A DNA stretch of 64,000 bases from Hyphomicrobiales bacterium (GTDB lineage Bacteria; Pseudomonadota; Alphaproteobacteria; Rhizobiales; Beijerinckiaceae): NCBI GenBank assembly GCA_003963405.1, contig RXIY01000030.1, positions 1 to 64,000 of the forward strand, given 5' to 3'. A program made the position numbers and the translations under genes. The notes beneath the pieces are model-generated. The model was not told the DNA's origin, did no database searches, and saw nothing but the letters and a program-made list of their open reading frames with translations. Of the stretch, positions 9,923 through 19,387 are shown piece by piece (the stretch's first letter is position 1; each line of letters starts with the position of its first letter).

Positions 9923-10835
9923 GCCGGTCTTTTCGCGGGTCGCCCTCGTCGGCGCCGGCCTCATCGGCTCCTCGATTGCGCGCGCGGCGCGGGACTATGG
10001 CGCGGCCCGGGAGGTCGCCATTGTCGACGCCTCGGCCTCGGTCATGGCCCGCGTGCGGGAACTCGGGATCGCCGACGAGGCGAGCGGCGATGTTTCGCGG
10101 GCGCTCGAGGGCGCCGACCTCGTCGTCATCTGCACGCCGGTCGGCGCCTGCGCCGCGGTCGCGGCGACGCTGGCGCCGCATCTCGCGCCCGGCGCCATTC
10201 TCTCGGATGTGGGCTCGGTCAAGAGCGCCGTCGTGGCGCAAGTCGCCCCCCATGTGCCGCCGGGCGTGCAGTTCATCCCGGCCCATCCCCTTGCGGGAAC
10301 AGAATTCTCCGGACCCGACGCGGGCTTCGCGTCGCTCTTTCAGAATCGCTGGTGCATTCTCACGCCGCCGGACGGCGCGGACGCGCGGGCGGTGAGCCGG
10401 TTGGCCGATTTCTGGACGCGAATCGGGGCCAGGGTCGAGACCATGAGCGCCGAGCATCACGACAAGGTGCTGGCCCTCACCAGTCATCTGCCCCATCTCA
10501 TCGCCTATAATATCGTCGGCACGGCGGATGATTTCGGCGAGCAGACGCGCTCGGAGGTGATCAAATTCTCCGCCTCCGGCTTTCGCGACTTCACGCGCAT
10601 CGCCGCCTCCGACCCGATCATGTGGCGCGACATCTTTCTCAACAACCGCGAAGCGGTGCTGGAAATGCTCGGCCGCTTCAACGAGGATCTGAGCGCGCTC
10701 CAGCGCATGATCCGTCGCGGCGACGGGGACGGACTCTTCGCCTTCTTCACCCGCACCCGCGCCATCCGCCGCTCCATCATCGAGCAGGGCCAGGATACGG
10801 CGGCGCCGGACTTTGGGCGGCCGAAATCCGATTAA
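9915..10835 (+). CDS. tyrC: Prephenate/arogenate dehydrogenase
   Basis: A 306-residue TyrA-type dehydrogenase. The N-terminal Rossmann motif is VGAGLIGSS (12-20), followed by DVGSVKSAV and [14 protein letters not shown], which bind the substrate, and a helical dimerisation domain with [11 protein letters not shown]. It oxidatively decarboxylates prephenate (or arogenate) with NAD(P)+. The ATG overlaps the last 8 bases of hisC, showing translational coupling. No ACT or chorismate mutase domain is fused; the mutase is the separate first gene of the operon. Confidence 0.93.
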   Translation: MAEPVFSRVALVGAGLIGSSIARAARDYGAAREVAIVDASASVMARVRELGIADEASGDVSRALEGADLVVICTPVGACAAVAATLAPHLAPGAILSDVGSVKSAVVAQVAPHVPPGVQFIPAHPLAGTEFSGPDAGFASLFQNRWCILTPPDGADARAVSRLADFWTRIGARVETMSAEHHDKVLALTSHLPHLIAYNIVGTADDFGEQTRSEVIKFSASGFRDFTRIAASDPIMWRDIFLNNREAVLEMLGRFNEDLSALQRMIRRGDGDGLFAFFTRTRAIRRSIIEQGQDTAAPDFGRPKSD

Positions 10836-10948
10836 TTCTGGAAGAGTAATTTATTAACCGTCAAGGCTGAGACATTTTGCCTCTTCAACTCAAGCGCGAG
10901 CATATGATACAAGGTTGACATTAATGGCTACCCTCAAGGTCACAAGAG

Positions 10949-11557
10949 ATGATTGTCTACCTCATCGCCGGGCAGGGCGAGCGGGACGCGATCGCCACGC
11001 TGCTTTCCGGCCATACTTATGAAATCAGGCCCTATCCGGATGTCGCGGCCTTCCTCGCCGAGGCCGATCTGGAGCCTCCCGGCTGCGTCCTCATCGATGT
11101 TCAGCCGTCGGATCCGACGGCCATGCGGGAGCTTCGGGCGATTCGTCGTTCCCTGCCGATCATCGCGCTGTCGTCGCGCGCCAATGTCGCTCTCGCTGTC
11201 AGGGCGATGAAGGAGGGCGCGGCCGATTTCCTGCAAAAACCGATCGAGCCCGAAAAGCTGGACGCCGCCGTGCGCGCCGCGCTCGACGAGAGCCGCGCCT
11301 GGTTCGAGCGCGGCCGCAAAAAAAGGGAGCTGCTCGCGCGCTTCGAATCGCTCAGCACGCGGGAGCGGGACGTCGTGGACGCCGTCATGCATGGCTGCGC
11401 CAATCGAGAGGTCGCGTCGCAACTGGGGATCAAGCCGCGCACGGTGGAGATTCACCGCTCCAATGCAATGAGCAAGCTCGGCGCCCGCACCTTGCCGGAC
11501 CTCGTGCGAATCTGGCTCGACGTGGGGTCCTCCCTGGCGCAACTGAACGCCGAATGA
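10949..11557 (+). CDS. FixJ/NarL-type response regulator with incomplete acidic pocket
   Basis: A 202-residue two-domain regulator. The N-terminal receiver keeps a phospho-acceptor Asp (Asp50 in CVLIDV) and the Lys in FLQKPIEP, but the usual acidic pair near the N-terminus is replaced by YLIAGQGE, so metal binding may be weak. The C-terminal LuxR/FixJ HTH is canonical: STRERDVVDAVMHG, NREVASQLGIKPRTVEIHR, then MSKLGARTLPDLVRI. No histidine kinase gene is adjacent. It is preceded by 113 bp holding a TTGACA (10915-10920) with no convincing -10. The target genes are unknown. Confidence 0.87.
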   Translation: MIVYLIAGQGERDAIATLLSGHTYEIRPYPDVAAFLAEADLEPPGCVLIDVQPSDPTAMRELRAIRRSLPIIALSSRANVALAVRAMKEGAADFLQKPIEPEKLDAAVRAALDESRAWFERGRKKRELLARFESLSTRERDVVDAVMHGCANREVASQLGIKPRTVEIHRSNAMSKLGARTLPDLVRIWLDVGSSLAQLNAE

Positions 11558-11579
11558 AGCTGCGCCGCGAGCGCAGCTT

Positions 11580-11897
11580 TCAGGATTTTCCGATCTTGAG
11601 CACGTCGCTGGCGTTGCGGGAGACGAACTCCTTGACCCTTCCGGCGATGGCGGCGAGAAGCCAGGGAAGCTGCACCTCGATCCGCACCATGTCGGGGAGC
11701 ACGTTCATCTGCGCGGAGGCCTGCTGGCCAAGCGCGCTGACCCTGATCGTCGCCACGTCGCCGGACCACGTCACTTCCGAATGGGCGATCTTGTCCACAT
11801 AGTCGCGCTGGAGCATTTCCAGCCGCTCGGCCAGGCGTTTCTTCGCCGTCTCGATCCCGAGATCATGCGGCACGGTGACAGTGATCGTGTTCTGCAT
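11580..11897 (-). CDS. Polyhydroxyalkanoic acid system (PHA_gran_rgn) family protein
   Basis: A 105-residue protein matching the PHA-granule-region family: it begins ITVTVPHDLGIETAKKRLAE and ends in a hydrophobic VQLPWLLAAIAGRVKEF segment. Family members are found in polyhydroxyalkanoate-storing proteobacteria, though their biochemical role is undefined. The ATG at 11897 follows GGAGAAACGCCG on the minus strand, a fair ribosome-binding site. It is convergent with the FixJ-like gene, ending 22 bases from its stop. Confidence 0.75.
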   Translation of the reverse strand: MQNTITVTVPHDLGIETAKKRLAERLEMLQRDYVDKIAHSEVTWSGDVATIRVSALGQQASAQMNVLPDMVRIEVQLPWLLAAIAGRVKEFVSRNASDVLKIGKS

Positions 11898-12014
11898 CGG
11901 CGTTTCTCCGCGTAGCGCCTGATGTAGGCCCGACCCGCGGCAAAAGAAAGCCAGCGACATGCACGGGCAGGGCGGCGCGCGCCCGGGCACAGGCGCTTTT
12001 CTCATCCGCTGAGC

Positions 12015-12044
12015 AAAAAAAGCCCGGAAGCGTCGCTTCCGGGC
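12015..12044 (-). terminator. Rho-independent terminator of glnA
   Basis: On the minus strand a perfect 10-bp stem (GCCCGGAAGC / GCTTCCGGGC, 3-base loop) is followed directly by seven Ts. It lies about 58 bases beyond the glnA stop and is the strongest intrinsic terminator in this part of the window. Confidence 0.9.
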
Positions 12045-12101
12045 CCATTTCCCGCGCCTTTCGGTCTGCCGCGGCGTCCGACGCCGCGACAGCGAGAAGG
12101 C

Positions 12102-13511
12102 TCAGTAGGAGTAGTACATGTCGAACTCGACCGGATGCGGCGTCATTTCGAAGCGCATCACGTCCTGCATCTTGAGCTCGATGTAGGAGTTGATGAAGTC
12201 TTCGTTGAAGACGCCGCCGGCCGTCAGATAGGCGTGGTCGGCCTTGAGGCTCTCGAGCGCCTCGCGCAGCGAGCCGCAAACCGTCGGGATCGCCTTCAGC
12301 TCCTCCGGCGGCAGATCGTAGAGGTCCTTGTCGGCCGGTGCGCCCGGATCGATCTTGTTGATGATGCCGTCGAGGCCGGCCATCAGCATCGCGGCGAAGG
12401 CGAGATAGGGGTTCGCCGTCGGATCGGGGAAGCGGACCTCGATGCGCTTGGCCTTCGGGCTCGAGCCGAACGGAATGCGGCAGGAGGCCGAGCGGTTGCG
12501 CGACGAATAGGCGAGCAGCACCGGCGCCTCATAGCCCGGGACCAGACGCTTGTAGGAGTTGGTCGACGGGTTGGTGAAGGCGTTCAGCGACTTGGCGTGC
12601 TTGATGATGCCGCCGATGTACCACAAGCACTCCTGGGAGAGGCCGGCGTATTTGTCGCCCGCGAAAACCGGCTTGCCTTCCTTCCAGATCGACTGGTGGA
12701 CGTGCATGCCCGAGCCGTTGTCGCCGAAGATCGGCTTCGGCATGAAGGTCGCCGACTTGCCGTAGGAATGGGCGACCTGATGGATCGCATATTTGTAGAT
12801 CTGGAGGTGGTCGGCGACGGTGACGAGCGTCTCGAACTTCAGGCCGAGCTCGTGCTGGGCGGAAGCGACCTCGTGATGGTGCTTCTCGACCTTGACGCCC
12901 ATGGCCGCCATGGCCGCGAGCATTTCGCCGCGCATGTCCTGGGCCGAGTCGACCGGCGGAACCGGGAAATAGCCGCCCTTGGTGCGGACGCGGTGGCCAA
13001 GGTTGCCGCCTTCATAGGCGGTGTCGGAGTTCGACGGCAGTTCGACCGAGTCGAGCTGGAAGCCCGTGTTGTAGGGCTCGGCGGAGAAGCGCACGTCGTC
13101 GAAAACGAAGAATTCGGCCTCGGGGCCGAAATAGGCCACGTCGCCCACGCCGACCGACTTCACATGCGCCATCGCCTTCTTGGCGATCGAGCGCGGGTCG
13201 CGGTTGTAGGGCTGGCCGGTGGCGGGCTCCACGACGTCGCAGACGATCGACATGGTCGAGGCCGCGAAGAAGGGGTCCATCGTGCAGGTTTCGAGGTCGG
13301 GCAGGAGGGTCATGTCCGACTCGTTGATGGCCTTCCAGCCAGCGATAGACGAGCCGTCGAACATGATGCCTTCGGTCAGGGCGTCCTCATCGACGATCGA
13401 AACGTCGAAAGTGACATGCTGCCACTTGCCGCGCGGGTCGGTGAAGCGGAAGTCGACGTATTTGACGTCGTTGTCCTTGATCTGCTTGATTACGTCCTTG
13501 GCCGTTGTCAT
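12102..13511 (-). CDS. glnA: Type I glutamine synthetase GlnA
   Basis: GlnA condenses ammonia and glutamate to glutamine with ATP. The ATG at 13511 yields 469 residues, the standard type I length; upstream in-frame codons to 13592 belong to no known GlnA. Motifs include the latch [11 protein letters not shown], the ATP/metal site [40 protein letters not shown] and [10 protein letters not shown]. The adenylylation site LYDLPPEE is intact at Tyr398, so it should be regulated by GlnE, encoded in the same window. It lies 98 bp downstream of glnB in the same direction, the classic rhizobial glnBA operon. Confidence 0.98.
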   Translation of the reverse strand: MTTAKDVIKQIKDNDVKYVDFRFTDPRGKWQHVTFDVSIVDEDALTEGIMFDGSSIAGWKAINESDMTLLPDLETCTMDPFFAASTMSIVCDVVEPATGQPYNRDPRSIAKKAMAHVKSVGVGDVAYFGPEAEFFVFDDVRFSAEPYNTGFQLDSVELPSNSDTAYEGGNLGHRVRTKGGYFPVPPVDSAQDMRGEMLAAMAAMGVKVEKHHHEVASAQHELGLKFETLVTVADHLQIYKYAIHQVAHSYGKSATFMPKPIFGDNGSGMHVHQSIWKEGKPVFAGDKYAGLSQECLWYIGGIIKHAKSLNAFTNPSTNSYKRLVPGYEAPVLLAYSSRNRSASCRIPFGSSPKAKRIEVRFPDPTANPYLAFAAMLMAGLDGIINKIDPGAPADKDLYDLPPEELKAIPTVCGSLREALESLKADHAYLTAGGVFNEDFINSYIELKMQDVMRFEMTPHPVEFDMYYSY

Positions 13512-13609
13512 GTCGGTCCTTGCCTCTTCCTTGTCGTTGGTAGTGCGCGTCTGCGCCTCGGCGCGGCGAAACAGTCTTTCCAGAAAGCTCATGATGGGGC
13601 TCGAGAAGG

Positions 13610-14118
<509 letters not shown>

Positions 14119-14136
14119 GCGACCAATTTTTAGGCT

Positions 14137-14994
14137 CTAGTCGACATATGAGACGACAGGGAGATCGGCGCGGCCGCCCCATTCGGACCAGGAGCCGTCA
14201 TAGACCGTCGCCGGCGACCGGCCCGAGGCCGCGAAAGCGAGGCTGAGAATGCAGGCCGTCATCCCGGAGCCGCAACTCGCGATCGTGGGTTTTTCCGGAT
14301 CGACCCCGGCGGCGGCGAAGGCGGCTTCGAGCCCCGGTCTGTCCTTCATGCGACCCGCCTCGACGACGGCGGAGAAGGGCAGGTTGCGGGCGCCGGGCAT
14401 GTGGCCGGCGCGCAGGCCCGGGCGCGGCTCCGGAGCGCCCATGAAACGTTCGGCGCCGCGGGCGTCGACGACCTGCGCCTCGCCGGAGAGCAGCGCGGCG
14501 TTGACGCGCGCCGCGTCAGCGACGAGCGCGGCGTCGAACTTCGGCGTGAACTCGCGGGGCGCGTGGGTCGTCTCGCCGTTCTGGAGCGCGCGGCCTTCGG
14601 CTTTCCAGGCGGGCAGGCCGCCGGCGAGGATCGAGACCTTGTCGGCGCCGAACACATGCATCGTCCACCACAGGCGCGGCGCGGAGAACAGGCCGACGCT
14701 GTCATAGACGACCGCGTGCATGCCGTCGCCGAAGCCGAGACGCCGCATCTCGGCGGCGAAGACCTCGGGAGACGGGAGCATGTGCGGCAGGCCGGAGGAA
14801 TGGTCGGCGACGCCGTCGATGTCGAAAAACACCGCCCCCGGGACATGTTCCGAAAGATATTCGGCGCGCGGATCGCGGTTCGTCGCGGGCATGTGCCAGG
14901 AAGCGTCGAAGACGCGCAACTCGGGAGAATCGAGATGGTCCGCCAGCCACTGCGTGGAGACGAAAAGGGTCGAAAGGTCGATCTGTCGCGACAT
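14137..14994 (-). CDS. sseA: 3-mercaptopyruvate sulfurtransferase (tandem rhodanese)
   Basis: A 285-residue protein with two rhodanese domains. The first (STQWLADHLDSPELRVFDAS..., about 10-135) is catalytically inactive; the second ends with the active-site loop CGSGMT, whose Cys takes sulfur, and the CG[ST]GxT form points to 3-mercaptopyruvate rather than thiosulfate. VPGAVFFDID and SWSEWGGR are further family marks. It acts in cytoplasmic cysteine catabolism and sulfane-sulfur handling. It is divergent from the YkgJ-type gene with 118 bp between them. Confidence 0.92.
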   Translation of the reverse strand: MSRQIDLSTLFVSTQWLADHLDSPELRVFDASWHMPATNRDPRAEYLSEHVPGAVFFDIDGVADHSSGLPHMLPSPEVFAAEMRRLGFGDGMHAVVYDSVGLFSAPRLWWTMHVFGADKVSILAGGLPAWKAEGRALQNGETTHAPREFTPKFDAALVADAARVNAALLSGEAQVVDARGAERFMGAPEPRPGLRAGHMPGARNLPFSAVVEAGRMKDRPGLEAAFAAAGVDPEKPTIASCGSGMTACILSLAFAASGRSPATVYDGSWSEWGGRADLPVVSYVD

Positions 14995-15112
14995 GATCCC
15001 GCTCTTTGGTCAGGAGGGCGCCGTCGGGAGATGCGGCGCGGCTTGCATCCGGCGCGGCGAGGATGACAATAAGCTGATTCGATTCTCACTGTCTTCCGGC
15101 GCACAAGTCCTC

Positions 15113-15529
15113 ATGCTCGAAATACCTGGCAAAACCTGCGGCGCCTGCTCTTTCTGCTGCAAGGTGCTCGAAATCGAGGAGTTGAAGAAGACGGCTGGAA
15201 AGCTGTGCGGCCACTGCATGCAGTCGGGCGGCTGCGGCGTCTATGCGTCCCGCCCGCAAGTCTGCCGCGACTACTATTGCCAATGGAAGGAAGATCGCGG
15301 CCTGCCCGCGACGATGCGGCCCGACAAGGTGGGGACGCTGCTGATGGACGATCCCGACAGCGACGAGTACCACGCCGTCTGCGACCCCGAAAAGCCCTTT
15401 TCCTGGCGCAATCCTCTCATATTCCGGCATCTGTTGGCTGAGGCGAAGGCCGGCCGCATCGTCATGGCGAAAGCCGGGCTGCGCGCCTGGCGCATTTATG
15501 CCGACGGACACTGGCAGGAGTCGGCGTGA
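15113..15529 (+). CDS. YkgJ-family cysteine cluster protein
   Basis: A 138-residue protein with a dense cysteine pattern: CGACSFCCK near the start, then CGHCMQSGGCGVY, RPQVCRDYYCQW and a later Cys. This is the zinc- or iron-sulfur-binding CxxCxxCC family (UPF0153/YkgJ). The function of the family is not established. The ATG at 15113 is chosen because the conserved domain begins immediately after it; longer in-frame starts reach into the antisense of the sulfurtransferase gene. Confidence 0.8.
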   Translation: MLEIPGKTCGACSFCCKVLEIEELKKTAGKLCGHCMQSGGCGVYASRPQVCRDYYCQWKEDRGLPATMRPDKVGTLLMDDPDSDEYHAVCDPEKPFSWRNPLIFRHLLAEAKAGRIVMAKAGLRAWRIYADGHWQESA

Positions 15530-15561
15530 GGCCTGGACCCGCAGCAGAGGCGTCGATTGAC

Positions 15562-16377
15562 ATGAGCCCGACCCGGAAACGCGCGCCCGCCGCCCTCGCC
15601 GCGTTGCTCCTCTGCGCCGCCGGGACGGCGCGGGCGGAGACGATCAAGGCCCATTACGCGCTGAGCCTGATGGGGATTTCCATCGGCAGCGCCTATGCGA
15701 CGGGCGTTCTCGACCGCAGCTACCGCATCGATATTTCGATGCGCACCACCGGCCTCGCCAATCTTGTGAACAACACCAAGGGCGCCGCGATGGCGAGCGG
15801 CGGATTGACCGCGGGCGGTCCCTCGCCACTCGCCTATGCGAATACGACCTCCAATGAGGAAGAGATCCGCACCGTCCGCATGTCGCTTGCGGGCAATGCC
15901 GTGCGCATGGTCGAGGTGAAGCCGGAGCCCTGGGACGTCGACCAGCGGATTCCGGTGACCGAAGGCAACAAGAAGCGCATCGTCGATCCGGTGAGCGCCC
16001 TGATCATGAGCGTGCCGCAGGGGCAGGATCTCACAGGACCGGCGGCCTGCAACCGCAACATCTCCGTCTTCGACGGCGTCACCCGTTTCGACGTCGCGCT
16101 GACCTATGCCGGGCAGCAGATGGCGAGCACGCGGGGGTATTCCGGCCCCGTCGCCGTCTGTTCGGCCCGCTACACCCCGATCTCCGGCCATCGACCCGAC
16201 AGCAAATCGACTCGCTACATGGCCGACAACCACGACATGAACGTCTGGCTCGCGCCGCTACCCGAGGCCCATGCGCTGGTGCCGATCCATATCGACATCA
16301 AGACCGCGGCCGGCGACCTCGTGATCGACGCCTCCGATTTCCAGATCGGCTCGAAGCACGCCGATACGGCGCGCTGA
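15562..16377 (+). CDS. DUF3108 periplasmic protein
   Basis: A 271-residue protein with a signal peptide (basic start MSPTRKRAP, hydrophobic run ending in ARA near 27) and a beta-rich DUF3108 domain: YALSLMGISIGSAYATGVL, then PVAVCSARYTPISGHRP, and an ending with IHIDIKTAAGDLVIDASDF. Such proteins are exported; their role is unknown. It starts 32 bases after the YkgJ-type gene and may be co-transcribed with it. Confidence 0.8.
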   Translation: MSPTRKRAPAALAALLLCAAGTARAETIKAHYALSLMGISIGSAYATGVLDRSYRIDISMRTTGLANLVNNTKGAAMASGGLTAGGPSPLAYANTTSNEEEIRTVRMSLAGNAVRMVEVKPEPWDVDQRIPVTEGNKKRIVDPVSALIMSVPQGQDLTGPAACNRNISVFDGVTRFDVALTYAGQQMASTRGYSGPVAVCSARYTPISGHRPDSKSTRYMADNHDMNVWLAPLPEAHALVPIHIDIKTAAGDLVIDASDFQIGSKHADTAR

Positions 16378-16398
16378 CGCGCGCGGCGGATCGCCTGG

Positions 16399-16797
16399 TC
16401 AGTCGATCCGCACTTCCTTTGTCTTCTTCCGGTTGCGGCGGTCCGCCTCATATTCGAGATAGCGTATTTCCGTCGGCTCGCCGCCGGCGCGCAGGCAGAA
16501 GGCGGGACGAGGCGAGAAGCCGCCGGCCGGATTTTCGAAACAATCCGTGAAGCGGAGCTCGCACTGGAACATGGTTTCGGTCTTCGGCGCGGCCCGCGCC
16601 GCGACCGCCCTGGCCTTTTCCACCGCCTGCCGGCAAAGCGACGAGTCGAGCCCCCAGGCCTGACAATCTGCGACGCTCGCCATGTATTTGCCGTCCCCCG
16701 CGCACACGGGCGCGGAGCGTCGGGCGTAGAAGAAGGAAAAGCCGGCGGCCGCCAGCGCAACGAGGATGACGATGTATTTCAAAGGCGCGCCGGTCAT
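16399..16797 (-). CDS. Membrane-anchored DUF1190-like protein
   Basis: A 132-residue protein with one N-terminal membrane segment (residues 8-24) and a Cys-rich periplasmic domain (APVCAGDGKYMASVADCQAWG, SLCRQAVEKA, FQCELRFTDCFE, AFCLRAGG). The pattern resembles the DUF1190/UPF0441 envelope proteins, of unknown function. The C-terminus is strongly basic. The ATG at 16797 places the membrane segment at the start; an upstream in-frame ATG at 16893 would add a 32-residue polar extension. Confidence 0.6.
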   Translation of the reverse strand: MTGAPLKYIVILVALAAAGFSFFYARRSAPVCAGDGKYMASVADCQAWGLDSSLCRQAVEKARAVAARAAPKTETMFQCELRFTDCFENPAGGFSPRPAFCLRAGGEPTEIRYLEYEADRRNRKKTKEVRID

Positions 16798-17207
16798 GCT
16801 GGCTCTCTTGTTTGCAAACTGCGCGGACATTAGAGGCGGCGACTCCTTCGCCGCAAGCGCAATCTCCGCCAGCCAGCCGCGCCTCCGCGACATCTCGCCG
16901 CCGGGGGCGCCCGCCCTGTCGCGTCCAACTCGCTTGACAAGGGTACCCGACTACAATAGTTCGTTTGCTCACCGCATTTCGGAAGCCACAGACGAAAAGC
17001 TGTGGAGCGAGATGGCTCACCGGGCGCGGACAGAGCCGATGAATGTGCGCCCGCCCTTTCGAGGGTCGCGTTTCGACGCAATGGGAACATGTCCGCGATG
17101 CATCCGAAAACGCAGATCTGACGACTCCGTCGGGAACCGGGGGAGAAGTTAGCAGCATGTCGGCAATTGAATACGACCGACATAAAGTGTGACAGAAGGA
17201 GGAGATT
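16798..17207. other. Intergenic region between DUF1190-like gene and 37-residue ORF
   Basis: About 410 bp without a convincing gene. It holds a perfect TTGACA (16934-16939) on the plus strand with TACAAT 12 bases later (too close) and AATAGT 15 bases later; a GGGTACCC palindrome lies between them. A 6-bp inverted repeat CCACAG/CTGTGG lies at 16986-17005. An open frame here (16766-17152) has no recognisable protein features. The long leader before the small ORF could hold regulatory RNA structure, but I cannot name one. Confidence 0.4.
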
Positions 17208-17321
17208 ATGGGCGCTATTCTCGAACTGACCAGCTATGCGGCGACCCCGGTCGGCATGATCGCGATCATCGTTATCGGCGCGGCTGCTTACTTCGCGGCT
17301 CGCTGGATCTTCACCGACTAA
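17208..17321 (+). CDS. 37-residue single-pass membrane peptide
   Basis: A very short open frame with an excellent ribosome-binding site (AGAAGGAGGAG, about 5 bases before the ATG). The product starts MGAILELTSYAATPVGM, continues as one hydrophobic helix (IAIIVIGAAAYFAA) and ends RWIFTD. It is followed within 26 bases by a strong terminator, so it is probably expressed as a single-gene transcript. The spacing, Shine-Dalgarno and terminator argue strongly for a real gene; the function is unknown. Small-protein genes like this are usually missed by gene finders. Confidence 0.7.
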   Translation: MGAILELTSYAATPVGMIAIIVIGAAAYFAARWIFTD

Positions 17322-17346
17322 TTCGGCGAAGAGAAAAAGCCTTTTC

Positions 17347-17394
17347 AGGCGCGACGCGTCGGCTTTGCCGATGCGGCGCGCCTTATTTTTTTTT
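17347..17394 (+). terminator. Rho-independent terminator after the 37-residue gene
   Basis: Stem AGGCGCG (17347-17353) pairs with CGCGCCT (17377-17383), with an inner CGTCGGC/GCCGATG helix closing a short loop, followed by TA and nine Ts (17386-17394). A textbook intrinsic terminator. Confidence 0.9.
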
Positions 17395-17620
17395 GATCTG
17401 AGCGCAACCTATTTTCGTCAACGACTGTCGGGTGGAAGTGTTGGGGATTTGGCTTGCGCCGCCGCGCCGCCCGAGTATTCTAGGATGGCTGGCCCACCTC
17501 GAATGGGCAGGTATGCATCCGGCGCCGTCGAAAACAAATGCCGCCCGCAAAAAGGCGCTGGCGTGATCCCATGGCGGTTTTCGGCTCTTGCGCGGATCTC
17601 GTGTGAGCCTGGAGGATATG

Positions 17621-18427
17621 ATGGCGCCTACCTCTTCGACCGGGGCTGCAGAGAGTCAGACGGAGCTCGGAAGCAGGGGAGATGCGGAGCCGGTGCGCGC
17701 GCGGGCGCGCCCCGAGAATGACGATGGCCTCCCGCCTGTTCTGGCCGGCCGCATCGACGTCGCCATCGCCGACAAGAGCCCGCTGATCCTTGCGGGTCTC
17801 GACAAGCTGCTCTCCGACGACAAGCGCTTCCATCTGGTGCTGAAGGTGACGGATGGCGAGGAGTTTCTCGAGGCCGCGCGCCAGCAGAAATTCGCCATCG
17901 CGGTCATCGGCTGGCAATTGCCGACGCTCCATGCCCGTGACGTGCTGCGCGCCCTGTCGCGCCAGGTCTCGGCGCCCAAGATCGTTGTCTACAGCGGCAC
18001 CAACGACCCGGCGGCGCCGGCCGAGACGCTGCAATTGGGCGGCGCCGGCTTTGTCTCCAAGCGCGCGCCGCCGGAGCGTCTTCTGGACGTTCTCGCCGCG
18101 GTCGCCGCCGGCGATATGGTGTTTCCCTTCGTCGACATTCGCAAGATGCGCAGCGATCCGCTGGAGAACCTCACGCTGCGCGAGAGGAGCCTGCTGTCGG
18201 CGCTCGGCTCGGGTCACACCAACAGCCAGCTCGCCAAGGATTTCGGCGTCTCGATCAACACGATCAAATTCCACCTGCGCAATCTTTTCGAGAAGCTGGA
18301 AGTCCGCAACCGCGCCCAGGCCATCGCCCTCTTCCTCGAGATGAAGCATGGCGCCTGGCCGGGCGGCGCGACCGGCCGCAGCATGGAGCCGACGACGACG
18401 ACGAGAGGCCGGCGGCGCGGCGAATGA
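17621..18427 (+). CDS. LuxR/NarL-type regulator with a degenerate receiver
   Basis: A 268-residue regulator. The start chosen has GGAGG five bases upstream. After about 44 variable residues comes a NarL-like receiver (DVAIADKSPLILAGLDKLL). At the position where NarL has its phospho-acceptor Asp, this protein has Gly97 in IAVIGWQLPTL, and the N-terminal acidic pair is reduced to one Asp; the Lys of GFVSKRA remains. It therefore cannot be phosphorylated in the usual way. The C-terminal HTH is canonical (LTLRERSLLSALGSGHTNSQ, then KDFGVSINTIKFHLRNLFEKL). No kinase is adjacent. Probably a phosphorylation-independent DNA-binding regulator. Confidence 0.85.
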   Translation: MAPTSSTGAAESQTELGSRGDAEPVRARARPENDDGLPPVLAGRIDVAIADKSPLILAGLDKLLSDDKRFHLVLKVTDGEEFLEAARQQKFAIAVIGWQLPTLHARDVLRALSRQVSAPKIVVYSGTNDPAAPAETLQLGGAGFVSKRAPPERLLDVLAAVAAGDMVFPFVDIRKMRSDPLENLTLRERSLLSALGSGHTNSQLAKDFGVSINTIKFHLRNLFEKLEVRNRAQAIALFLEMKHGAWPGGATGRSMEPTTTTRGRRRGE

Positions 18428-18452
18428 TCGGCCCCGCCAGCGGGCTCTTGCG

Positions 18453-19247
18453 TCACGGCGCGGGGAACAGCGCGTCGGTCTTGCCCGTCAGCCTGTAGGC
18501 CGCGAGCCCCAGCCATTCGTGCAGGGCCGCCTCGGCGAGCTGGAAATTGCCGGATGCATGGCGGGGCGGACTCCAGTGCGAAAGCGAGTCGACCGCGCGG
18601 TAATCGACAGGATAGGCGACGACCGGAAAGCCAGCCTTGCGGAAAATACCCACCGCGCGGGGCATGTGCATCGCCGAGGTCACAAGCAGCCAACGGTCGC
18701 CGGGCTTCGGCTTCACGAGGTCGCGGGTCGCGACTGCGTTTTCATAAGTATTGCGCGACTGGCTCTCGTAGAAAACATCGCCCTGGTCGAGCCCCGTCTC
18801 GCGCCAGAAGACGCCAACCGCCTCCGCTTCCGTATGGATCCCGCCGAGGAGCGCCCCCGAGCCGCCCGTGAAGACGAGGCGCGCCGAGGGATAACGGCGC
18901 TTGAGCGCGATCGGCGCGGTGATCCGCTCGGCGGAGTCGTTGATCGCGACGCTGTTGTGAAGCCCGCTCATCTTCTCGTCGACCGAGCCGCCAAGCACGA
19001 TGATCCCCGCCGGGGCGGGTGCGTCGTCCGGCGGGAGGGGAAACCGCGCTTCGAGCGGCATGGCGAGGAGTTCGGGGAGCGGCGAGAAACCGAGGATCAG
19101 CAAGAGCAGAACGGCGCCGGAAAGCAGCGCACGGCCGGTCTTCGCGTAGCGGGTGAAGGCGAGCAGGACGCCCAGCGCGCCCGCGAGAATTGCGAAATTG
19201 ACGGGCGTAAGGACGAATTCAAAAATCTTGGAAAGCACAAAGAACAT
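18453..19247 (-). CDS. YdcF/ElyC-family DUF218 membrane protein
   Basis: A 264-residue protein with two N-terminal membrane segments (about 10-30 and 38-58) and a DUF218 domain: GIIVLGGSVDEKMSG, LVFTGGSG, EAEAVGVFWRETGL, ESQSRNTYENA, WLLVTSAMHMPRAVGIFRKAG. Relatives such as ElyC and SanA affect envelope or peptidoglycan lipid-carrier homeostasis; the molecular activity is not settled. It is convergent with the degenerate-receiver regulator. Confidence 0.85.
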   Translation of the reverse strand: MFFVLSKIFEFVLTPVNFAILAGALGVLLAFTRYAKTGRALLSGAVLLLLILGFSPLPELLAMPLEARFPLPPDDAPAPAGIIVLGGSVDEKMSGLHNSVAINDSAERITAPIALKRRYPSARLVFTGGSGALLGGIHTEAEAVGVFWRETGLDQGDVFYESQSRNTYENAVATRDLVKPKPGDRWLLVTSAMHMPRAVGIFRKAGFPVVAYPVDYRAVDSLSHWSPPRHASGNFQLAEAALHEWLGLAAYRLTGKTDALFPAP

Positions 19248-19387
19248 GGCGCAGCCCGGCCCTCGAGAAAGCTAAAGACGCTCGGCGCTTTCAATCTCTT
19301 CCCGCCGCGCGACGGCGGCGAGGCGACCTGGGGGCGGCTTCCGCTCCAGGGCGCCTCGCTTCCTTCGCAACGATGGCGCGCGCGGCC

